From contig MSGV01000022.1 of NCBI GenBank assembly GCA_001940845.1, positions 23,450 through 87,449 on the forward strand: a stretch of 64,000 nucleotides of DNA, read 5' to 3'. Of the stretch, positions 57,060 through 64,000 are shown piece by piece; positions within the stretch are counted from its first letter, which is position 1; each line of letters opens with the position of its first letter. Under the pieces are notes generated by a model. The model made no database searches and had not been told where the DNA came from. It saw only the letters and a program-made list of their open reading frames with translations. The stretch is from Christensenellaceae bacterium Phil7. Its GTDB lineage: Bacteria; Bacillota; Clostridia; Christensenellales; CAG-138. A program made the position numbers and the translations under genes.

Positions 57060-59459
57060 ATGTTTATGGATGCAAAGGGCATAATACGCCGAACAGAGGA
57101 TATTCTTCGTAATGATTACCAGGTGGAGCTTGCAGAAGCGAATGTGCAGCAGCTTCACCGTGCGCTTTCGGATGCGGCAATGTACGCCTTCGCAGATGAT
57201 TGGCGCAGGAGCAGGCGCGCAAGGGAGAAGGGACGCAGAGCCTACTATATCTCTGCGGAATACCTTACTGGGCGCATGGTCTATAATAATCTCTACAACC
57301 TTGGACTGTTGAATGAAATAACCCGTTTATTAAAGCTTCGCGGCGTTGATATCAATATTATGGAGGATATCGAGGATTGCGCGCTGGGCAATGGTGGTTT
57401 GGGAAGGCTTGCTTCCTGTTTCCTAGATAGCGCAGCGACTCATGATTTGCCGTTGGATGGCTATGGAATTCGCTATAAATTCGGACTTTTCAAGCAGAGC
57501 TTCGTAAATGGATTTCAGGTTGAACGTGCAGATGATTGGCAGAGGCAGGGTGACCCATGGAGCAGGCGAAGGGATGATAAGACCGTTACAGTGGATTTTG
57601 GAGATAGAAAAATGCTTGCCGTTCCATATGATATGCCTATAATAGGGTACAATACATCGACGATTGGAACGCTGCGCCTATGGCAGAGCGAGGCAATAGA
57701 GGAATTCGATTTTGCTGCCTTCAATTCACAGGAATACGCGCTTGCCGTACAGGAGAAGAACTATGTTGAAGATATAACCAGGGTGCTCTATCCAAATGAC
57801 AGCACCTATGAGGGTAAGAAGCTGAGGCTTCGTCAGCAGTATTTTCTTTCGTCAGCATCGATGCAGGATATACTGCGAAGGCATAAGCGCTGCCTGAATA
57901 TCACTGCCGGTGATCCGGATCGGCTGGAAAAGATAGCAAAACTTGCTGAGCTTGACAGCATTCAGCTCAATGATACCCACCCGACAGTCAGCATACCCGA
58001 ATTGATTCGCCTGCTGATGAAGGAAGGGATGGAATTTGATAGGGCACTCGATATCGCAAGGCATACATTCAATTATACCAACCATACGCTGATGAGCGAA
58101 GCTTTGGAAACCTGGGATGTCGAGCTTTTTGGGAGCGTCATACCTGAGATATACGGCATTGTTGAGAGGATAAATTTCGCATTGGAATCCGAGCTTCGCA
58201 GCAGGGGGATAGCGGAGGAGCAGATTGCCCGTATGAGAATCATCGATGGCGGCAGAGTGCATATGGCAAGGCTTGCAGCCTATGTTTCCGGATTTGTAAA
58301 TGGCGTTGCAAGGATACATTCAGATCTTCTGAAAAATGAAGTGCTGCACGATTGGTACATGGTCTATCCGGAACGCTTTACGAATAAGACAAACGGAATA
58401 ACGCAAAGGCGATGGCTGGGGCTCTGCAATCCGGGACTTTCGAAGCTTATTGGAGATCGTATAGGGTATGGATTTCTTACGGATCTATATGAGCTCAAGG
58501 AGCTTGAACCGATGATAGATGAGGAGCTGGTGAAAGAATTCATAAAGGTAAAGCGGGAGCTAAAACATAAGCTCGGTGAGGTCATACTTGCGCATGAGGG
58601 GGTTGAGATACCCGATAGCTTTGTGTTTGATGTGCAGGTCAAGCGTATGCATGAATACAAGCGTCAGCTAATGAATGCGCTTTCGATAGTACATATTTAT
58701 AGAGAGATCAAGCGCGGAAGGCTTGCTGATATGCCGCAGACCGCTTTTATCTTTGGAGCAAAGGCCGCTCCGGGTTATCTGATGGCAAAGAATATCATCA
58801 AGTTCATAAACGAGCTTGCACATTGCATCAATGCTGATCCGGAGGTCAATGATAAAATAAGGGTTGTATTCGTTCAGAACTATAATTGCTCCTATGCAGA
58901 GCATATCATACCGGCCGCAGATATTTCGGAGCAGATATCGCCTGCGGGCACGGAGGCCAGCGGTACTGGAAATATGAAGTTCATGCTGAATGGAGCGGTG
59001 ACCCTTGGCACCTATGATGGCGCAAATATCGAGATAGTGGAATGCGCCGGGGAGGATAATAACTATATCTTCGGCGCGAGGGTTGATGAGCTCTCCCGGC
59101 TGCGCCCCATATATAACCCTAAGGCCGTCTATGATAGCAGTGAGATTGTTCGCAATGCGGTGGATTCGCTCATTGATGGCAGCATAGCTTCTGATCCGGA
59201 CAGCAAACGTGTATTCAGGGAGATATATGATTCGCTGCTCTTCGGCGATTGGCGCAAGCCTGATTATTACTTTAATCTATACGAGTTGGAGGGCTATATC
59301 AAGCGCAAGCTGGATGCCATCTATGATACTCGCGATGAATTGGCGTTCTATACTAAATGCCTTAAAAATACCGTAAATGCAGGCAAATTCTCAAGCGACC
59401 GTACTGTTCGTGAGTATGCGGAGGAGATATGGCGGATTGATCCGATTGAAAAGCCGTGA
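57060..59459 (+). CDS. glgP: Glycogen/starch phosphorylase
   Basis: 799 residues of glycogen phosphorylase releasing glucose 1-phosphate from alpha-1,4-glucans, with pyridoxal phosphate. The N-terminal half has YFSAEYLTGR-like YYISAEYLTGR and NGGLGRLASCF; the C-terminal half has KRMHEYKRQLMNALSIVHIY and the PLP-lysine region EASGTGNMKFMLNGA. It follows mnmE by 116 bases, an unusual neighbour. AAAAGGAGA precedes the ATG at 57060; a TTG six bases upstream is in frame but less likely. Confidence 0.95.
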   Translation: MFMDAKGIIRRTEDILRNDYQVELAEANVQQLHRALSDAAMYAFADDWRRSRRAREKGRRAYYISAEYLTGRMVYNNLYNLGLLNEITRLLKLRGVDINIMEDIEDCALGNGGLGRLASCFLDSAATHDLPLDGYGIRYKFGLFKQSFVNGFQVERADDWQRQGDPWSRRRDDKTVTVDFGDRKMLAVPYDMPIIGYNTSTIGTLRLWQSEAIEEFDFAAFNSQEYALAVQEKNYVEDITRVLYPNDSTYEGKKLRLRQQYFLSSASMQDILRRHKRCLNITAGDPDRLEKIAKLAELDSIQLNDTHPTVSIPELIRLLMKEGMEFDRALDIARHTFNYTNHTLMSEALETWDVELFGSVIPEIYGIVERINFALESELRSRGIAEEQIARMRIIDGGRVHMARLAAYVSGFVNGVARIHSDLLKNEVLHDWYMVYPERFTNKTNGITQRRWLGLCNPGLSKLIGDRIGYGFLTDLYELKELEPMIDEELVKEFIKVKRELKHKLGEVILAHEGVEIPDSFVFDVQVKRMHEYKRQLMNALSIVHIYREIKRGRLADMPQTAFIFGAKAAPGYLMAKNIIKFINELAHCINADPEVNDKIRVVFVQNYNCSYAEHIIPAADISEQISPAGTEASGTGNMKFMLNGAVTLGTYDGANIEIVECAGEDNNYIFGARVDELSRLRPIYNPKAVYDSSEIVRNAVDSLIDGSIASDPDSKRVFREIYDSLLFGDWRKPDYYFNLYELEGYIKRKLDAIYDTRDELAFYTKCLKNTVNAGKFSSDRTVREYAEEIWRIDPIEKP

Positions 59460-59537
59460 TTTGAAAAAAAGCTATCGGTAATATAGATGAAAAATGGGAC
59501 GGTCAGTTTTTGCTGCCGCCCCAGTTTAGTTCAAGGA

Positions 59538-60317
59538 TCATAGTTCAAATATTCCGGTCACGCTGCTCCGATTGGCAACACAGATATTCATATCATTTAT
59601 GGATTCGGATTCAAGTATTGTTACTACGGATCTGAACGCGGTCTCGGGCGTATTATTTTCGTGGCTGAGGTGGGCGAGTATGGCTGATCGAACGCCAAGC
59701 CCATGCAGCTTTATTAAGAGCTTGCCGCAGTTTTCATTGGAAAGATGTCCCCGATTGGATAGGATGCGCTGCTTAAGATGATATGGATATGGACCATTCT
59801 TGAGCATATTCACATCATGGTTCGCTTCAACAAAGGCTAAGCCCGCATCTTTGCCCTGCTCGAGCATCGCTTCATGGACGCAGCCTATATCCGTCATGTA
59901 TAAAAGCTTACGTCCCGCATGAATGATGGTAAAGCCAACGGGTTCGGCAGCATCATGCGGTGTTGGGAAGGGGAGAATATTCACATTTCCAATGTAAAAA
60001 TCTTCACCGGTTCTGAATAATCGCGTGTTTCGAGGCGCAATCTCTCCAATGCAGGAACACATAACCTCCCATGTGCCGGAATTAGCATATATGGGGATGC
60101 CATATCGTCGGCTCATTATGCCGGCACCGCGTGTATGGTCGATATGATCGTGGGTAATTACGATGGCGGAGAGCTCCTGAGGCTGTATTCCGACCTCACA
60201 AAGCGCATTGGTGATAGCCTTGCCGGTCATCCCTGCGTCGATGAGCAGCTTGGTATCGCCGGCTATGCAGAGCGAACTATTGCCCGATGACCCGCTGAAC
60301 AGCGGAATAAATTTCAT
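59538..60317 (-). CDS. MBL-fold metallo-hydrolase, WalJ/YycJ-like
   Basis: 259 residues. The metal site is THDHIDHTRGAG; the start MKFIPLFSGSSGNSSLCIAG and HLSHENNTPETAF near the end are typical of the WalJ/YycJ group. Those proteins are exonuclease-like and act in cell-wall and DNA-replication coordination; the walRK genes usually nearby are not in the window. It is convergent with glgP. Confidence 0.85.
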   Translation of the reverse strand: MKFIPLFSGSSGNSSLCIAGDTKLLIDAGMTGKAITNALCEVGIQPQELSAIVITHDHIDHTRGAGIMSRRYGIPIYANSGTWEVMCSCIGEIAPRNTRLFRTGEDFYIGNVNILPFPTPHDAAEPVGFTIIHAGRKLLYMTDIGCVHEAMLEQGKDAGLAFVEANHDVNMLKNGPYPYHLKQRILSNRGHLSNENCGKLLIKLHGLGVRSAILAHLSHENNTPETAFRSVVTILESESINDMNICVANRSSVTGIFEL

Positions 60318-60609
60318 AATATTTCTCCGAAATAGTTCATTTTGAATCGATATTTGGCATTTTAACGTAAATTGGCAGTGCTGTCAAGCTAAGGCAAATA
60401 TCAGATAAGGAGCGTAAACAATATAAGTCTATCGTAGACGGGGAGGGGCGCTAAAAATATCGAATGCGATATGGCCGCTAGCGGAGACGAGCGCACAAAT
60501 GGCACGCTTGGGCATCCCGATACCATCCAAAATTACCCCGTAAACAAAATTATATACGAAAAAAACCTCACTTAGACCCATTTTACTATAAAAAAATCAA
60601 AAAAAAGAA
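60318..60609. other. Spacer between MBL gene and the giant secreted protein
   Basis: About 290 bases with no gene. AT-rich; no known RNA or repeat was recognised. It ends at the promoter at 60610. Confidence 0.55.
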
Positions 60610-60638
60610 TTGCAACTTTCAAAAGAGTTTGATATAAT
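60610..60638 (+). promoter_or_regulatory. Promoter of the giant secreted protein
   Basis: TTGCAA, exactly 17 bases and a perfect TATAAT. The predicted leader is about 130 bases, ending in GGAAGGAGA before the ATG. Confidence 0.65.
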
Positions 60639-60775
60639 GTTCATGCTGGATGATGATAGGCATCGTAGATGCATATCCAAGCATATCATTCCGGCACTGA
60701 GTATCAAAGCTACCATTCCTTCGTCTTTGGATGGGGGAGTGTTAGACTTAAAAATCTTTGGAAGGAGATTCCCGC

Positions 60776-63700
60776 ATGAAGAAATTTCTTGCAATGCTGA
60801 TGGCGCTCGCAATGGTTTTCTCTATAGTGACCATTCCCGTCATCGCAGAAAAGGAAGATCCCAAGACTTCCATCGCGAAGCCCGGTTCTTCCCAGACTGT
60901 TGCACCGCAGGATGCTGCAACCCTTAACGAGGCACTCAATGTGCCCGGCGGCACCCTGAACTTCGTAACCGAGGGTGATTATCCCTGGGTTATCGATGGC
61001 GATGCAGCAAAGAGCAGCAATGTCAACATTGCTTCCTCTACATCCACCGTTTCCACTACTGTTACCGCAGTAGCAGGCGACATCCTTCAGTTTGACTATA
61101 TGTCGTTCGGAGAAGGAACTATAACGGTGTTTGATGGCCTTCAGCTCTTCATTGATGGCACCAAGGTCATCGAATGGAGCATAGTTGAGGAGTGGACGAC
61201 TTACTCCACAGCTCTCACCGAGGGCGAGCACATAATTGAATGGACTTATAAGAAGGACAGCAGCGTTGATAAGCCCGGCGATTATGCAACCGTGGATAAC
61301 GTATATGTTGGTGAACCCGTACATCCCTCCTCTGTTGAGGTCCAGGATGTAAGCGTTCCCGCAGGTCGTCTGGCCGCTGTTCAGTACACCGTGCTTCCCG
61401 CAGAAGCATACGACAAGAGCGTTACCTTTGCAACCGCCAATGAAGCGATCGCAACCGTTGATGCCAATGGTCGTGTACGCGGTGTTGCAGAAGGCACCAC
61501 CACCGTTACCGTCACCACCGTTGATGGCGGCGTTACCGGTACCGCTACCGTAACCGTTACCGAAGCTCTCCCCACCGTTAACCTCATTGGTTATATAGCA
61601 TTCAATGGTCAGAGTGCTGATAGCGGCTATTGGGGCACATTTGCTGATTATGATCCCTCTGTAATTGAAAACCTTGGCGCTGCACCCACTACCTTTGGTG
61701 CTGCTTCCGCCGGTCACATGATCTATGGCTTCAATGCAATTCAGGATAATAACGGCAATGTTACCGATGGCAGGTTCTATACCATAGATACCACCGTCGG
61801 CATGACTCCCGTATTCCCCGGCACCTCCGCTGATAGAGTAGTTGTTGGTATGGCTTTCGATTATACCTCCAACACCCTCTATGCTATTGCACAGGGTTCC
61901 GGCAGCGGACGTTCTCTGTTCATCGTTGACCGCGTTCTCGGTACTCTCACCGAGGTCGCAGCATTCGATACCGCAGAGACCATCCATACCTTTGCGATCG
62001 ATGAAAATGGCGTTGGTTATGGTATCTCCTATGAGACCAGCACCTTCTATAGGATCGATCTCGACACAGCTCATTGCGAAGCTGTCGGCCAGACCGGAGT
62101 TCAGATGCAGTATGTTCAGTCCATGACCTATGATATGAACACCCATCAGCTCCTCTGGGCACAGTATAATAATACAAGCACAGGTCTTTACTTTGTTGAT
62201 CCTCAGACCGGCAATGTAACCCTGGCGGGCACCATTGGTAATGGCGCAGAGGTCACCGGCCTCCTGACCCTTACTGATATTGAAGTTCCCGATCCCGATT
62301 ATCCCGAATTCACCGTAACCTTTGTTGATGGTCTCGATAACAGCACCATCAGCAGCATGACCGTTGAAGCGGGCGTTGTCCTCGATGAGAGCGATTTCCC
62401 CACTCCTCCCACTCATGAAGGCTATGAATTCACCGGTTGGGATTATAACGGAGCTCCCGTTTATGCTAACCTAACCATCAAGGCAAGGTATCGCGATCCT
62501 AATGCAACCAATGCGATCATCATCTTCGAAGCTGACGATGTATGGGGCGATGGTTCCGGCTATCAGATGCTCATCGATGCAGATGCAAATGCATATGGCA
62601 GCGTATTCCCCGCAACAGGTCCTCTGACCACCAGCGGCAATGCTCCCGCAGGTCTCTATGATGAGTTCGAGTATAAGCTCCCCGCAAATGCTGATGGTAA
62701 TCTCAATACCAGCAACATCATCTGCGGCGGCAGCGCAACCATCGAGATTCCCGCAGGTACCTATGACTGGGTAATCGTTAATCCCACTCCCGGCGACCGT
62801 ATCTGGATCGCTTCCGAGCAGGGCTCCATCGGTGGTCGTGCGGATGACTTCGAATTCGAAGCAGGCGTGACCTACCACTTCCATACTCGTCTTGATGCAG
62901 CCGGTCAGTATGATCAGACCGATCTCACTATCGGCGGCGATGTACCCCCTGTAACCGATGCCCCGATCACCAATCCTCCAATCCCCGGCGGCAATGCATG
63001 GGATTTCGAGACCAACCCCCTCACCGAAGGCTGGACGATTCTCGATCAGGATGGCGATGGCTATAACTGGGAATGGTATAACACTCCCGTTCAGATGCCC
63101 CCCTATTCCGGCAATGGTTTGATGTCCTCCGCTTCCTACATCAATGATGGCTTGGGCGGCGGCGCACCTTTGACCCCGGATAACTGGCTGATCACTCCTG
63201 TATTTACTGCAGGTACTTCCATCACCTTCTGGATGAAGGGCCAGGATGAAGATTACGCAGCAGAGACAATGGGCGTTTACGTATCCACCGATGGCGGCGC
63301 AACTTGGAGCGATGAGCTCGCTTACTTCACCGCAACCGGTGTATATCAGCAGAAGACTGTTGATACCAGCGCATACGCAGGACAGCAGATTCAGGTTGCA
63401 TTCCGTCATTACGATGTAACCGATATGTTCATGCTCAACCTTGACCTCGTTGAAGTTGTTGGCGGCGGCACTCCCGTTGATCCCACTCCCACCGCTCCTG
63501 TAACCGATGCTCCTCAGCCCGGCAATGGCTGGTACTTCGAGAGCGATGCTGAGCTCGCTGGCTGGACCATGCTTGATCAGGACGGCGACGGCGAGAACTG
63601 GGAGAGGATGACCAATTCTATCAATGGTGTTGATCCCTATGAAGGCGACGGCATCATGATGTCCCTGTCCTACATGAACTATGTTGGACCTCTCACTCCC

Positions 63701-64000
63701 GATAACTGGCTGGTCACTCCCGAGATCGCAGGCGGCGGTTCGCTGACCTTCTGGATGAAGGGTCAGGATCCCGCTTACGCAGCAGAGCCCATCGGTATCT
63801 ACGTATCCATGGACGGCGGCGCAACCTGGGGCGAAGAGCTCTACTACTTTGTTGCTACCGGTGAATATGTACAGCAGACCGTTGATCTCAGCGATTATGC
63901 TGGCATGAATATCAAGGTTGCATTCCGTCACTACGATGTAACCGATATGTTCGGTGTCAATATCGATGCTGTTGAGGTACAGGGCGGCGGCACTCCCGTT
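60776..64000 (+). CDS. Giant secreted protein with Ig-like and gingipain-type cleaved-adhesin domains (3' end outside window)
   Basis: The first 1075 residues are in the window and the frame is open at the right edge. A signal peptide (1-24, ends PVIAEK) is followed by a jelly-roll-like region, a bacterial Ig-like domain (near 185-265, VTFATANEAIATVDANGRVR), a propeller-like region (about 270-500), a Listeria-Bacteroides repeat-like stretch (YEFTGWDYNGAPVYANLTIK), then IIIFEADDVWGDGSGYQMLI, which resembles the DUF2436 domain of gingipains, and two tandem cleaved-adhesin domains (WDFETNPLTEGWTILDQDGD and WYFESDAELAGWTMLDQDGD, both ending FRHYDVTDMF). GGAAGGAGA precedes the ATG at 60776. It is an adhesin or scaffold of the cell surface. 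No catalytic domain is visible. Confidence 0.85.
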   Translation, partial: MKKFLAMLMALAMVFSIVTIPVIAEKEDPKTSIAKPGSSQTVAPQDAATLNEALNVPGGTLNFVTEGDYPWVIDGDAAKSSNVNIASSTSTVSTTVTAVAGDILQFDYMSFGEGTITVFDGLQLFIDGTKVIEWSIVEEWTTYSTALTEGEHIIEWTYKKDSSVDKPGDYATVDNVYVGEPVHPSSVEVQDVSVPAGRLAAVQYTVLPAEAYDKSVTFATANEAIATVDANGRVRGVAEGTTTVTVTTVDGGVTGTATVTVTEALPTVNLIGYIAFNGQSADSGYWGTFADYDPSVIENLGAAPTTFGAASAGHMIYGFNAIQDNNGNVTDGRFYTIDTTVGMTPVFPGTSADRVVVGMAFDYTSNTLYAIAQGSGSGRSLFIVDRVLGTLTEVAAFDTAETIHTFAIDENGVGYGISYETSTFYRIDLDTAHCEAVGQTGVQMQYVQSMTYDMNTHQLLWAQYNNTSTGLYFVDPQTGNVTLAGTIGNGAEVTGLLTLTDIEVPDPDYPEFTVTFVDGLDNSTISSMTVEAGVVLDESDFPTPPTHEGYEFTGWDYNGAPVYANLTIKARYRDPNATNAIIIFEADDVWGDGSGYQMLIDADANAYGSVFPATGPLTTSGNAPAGLYDEFEYKLPANADGNLNTSNIICGGSATIEIPAGTYDWVIVNPTPGDRIWIASEQGSIGGRADDFEFEAGVTYHFHTRLDAAGQYDQTDLTIGGDVPPVTDAPITNPPIPGGNAWDFETNPLTEGWTILDQDGDGYNWEWYNTPVQMPPYSGNGLMSSASYINDGLGGGAPLTPDNWLITPVFTAGTSITFWMKGQDEDYAAETMGVYVSTDGGATWSDELAYFTATGVYQQKTVDTSAYAGQQIQVAFRHYDVTDMFMLNLDLVEVVGGGTPVDPTPTAPVTDAPQPGNGWYFESDAELAGWTMLDQDGDGENWERMTNSINGVDPYEGDGIMMSLSYMNYVGPLTPDNWLVTPEIAGGGSLTFWMKGQDPAYAAEPIGIYVSMDGGATWGEELYYFVATGEYVQQTVDLSDYAGMNIKVAFRHYDVTDMFGVNIDAVEVQGGGTPV
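62999..64000 (+). repeat. Tandem cleaved-adhesin domain repeat
   Basis: The second unit begins 531 bases after the first (62999 and 63530). Both have the same order of segments: aromatic start WxFE, DQDGDG, TPDNWL, FWMKGQD, YVSxDGGATW and FRHYDVTDMF. The last shared bases GCATTCCGTCAYTACGATGT are almost identical in both. The second unit continues to the window edge. Confidence 0.8.

Noticed and set aside
60710..63931. Two long minus-strand open frames opposite the giant secreted protein
   Set aside because: Both are antisense to a protein with signal peptide, ribosome-binding site and clear domains.

Overview
The window looks like part of a chromosome from an obligately anaerobic, gut- or rumen-type member of the Clostridia (Bacillota). 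The evidence is a pyruvate:ferredoxin oxidoreductase, a three-subunit [FeFe] hydrogenase of the electron-bifurcating type, NfnAB, the B12-dependent methylaspartate (glutamate fermentation) genes, a thiolase with an acetate/acetoacetyl-type CoA-transferase, a dockerin-bearing cell-wall enzyme, near-consensus sigma-A promoters and Gram-positive style RNase P/YidC/Jag genes. No tRNA, rRNA, CRISPR array or insertion sequence was found. Species cannot be given from sequence alone.

Layout, left to right. (1) 1-5.7 kb, plus strand: the end of a response regulator, its histidine kinase, an FtsX-type ABC permease and ATPase, a 720-base non-coding gap, then an ECF sigma factor overlapping a membrane protein that is probably its anti-sigma factor. 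(2) 5.9-11.3 kb, minus strand: NUDIX hydrolase, nucleotidyltransferase-like protein and PHP phosphoesterase in one operon, then an RpiR regulator and a large lipoprotein. (3) 11.5-22.4 kb, plus strand: the redox block, PFOR, NfnA-NfnB and HydC-HydB-HydA, each unit with its own hairpins or promoter. (4) 22.6-23.8 kb: a DUF3810 membrane metallopeptidase-like protein. (5) 23.9-35.9 kb, minus strand: glmS-glmL-glmE-mal, a heterodimeric ABC exporter, CoA-transferase subunits with thiolase, and a GNAT acetyltransferase. Together (3) and (5) describe glutamate and pyruvate fermentation with reduced ferredoxin and NAD(P)H disposed of as H2.

(6) 36-41.3 kb: a hairpin-rich spacer with a small minus-strand protein, a dockerin-NlpC/P60 hydrolase, and a YtrA-like GntR repressor with an ABC ATPase and a large permease, controlled by a striking 45-bp nested dyad over the promoter. 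(7) 41.6-49.1 kb: the most unusual region. It holds a PqqD-like recognition protein, a secreted 1041-residue von Willebrand A protein, an 88-residue Cys/Gly-rich peptide with the look of a RiPP precursor, an attenuator, an HPr-kinase-like P-loop protein, a radical SAM/SPASM enzyme, and two membrane-anchored proteins. This reads as a RiPP-type maturation locus, apparently physically tied to a surface protein.

(8) 49.4-60.3 kb: a peptidoglycan-binding/NlpC protein, then the conserved rpmH-rnpA-yidD-yidC-jag-mnmE cluster usually found beside the replication origin, here followed by glycogen phosphorylase and a WalJ-type hydrolase rather than mnmG/rsmG/parAB. (9) 60.6 kb to the right edge: the first 1075 codons of a secreted giant protein with an Ig-like domain and two tandem gingipain-type cleaved-adhesin domains, running off the window.
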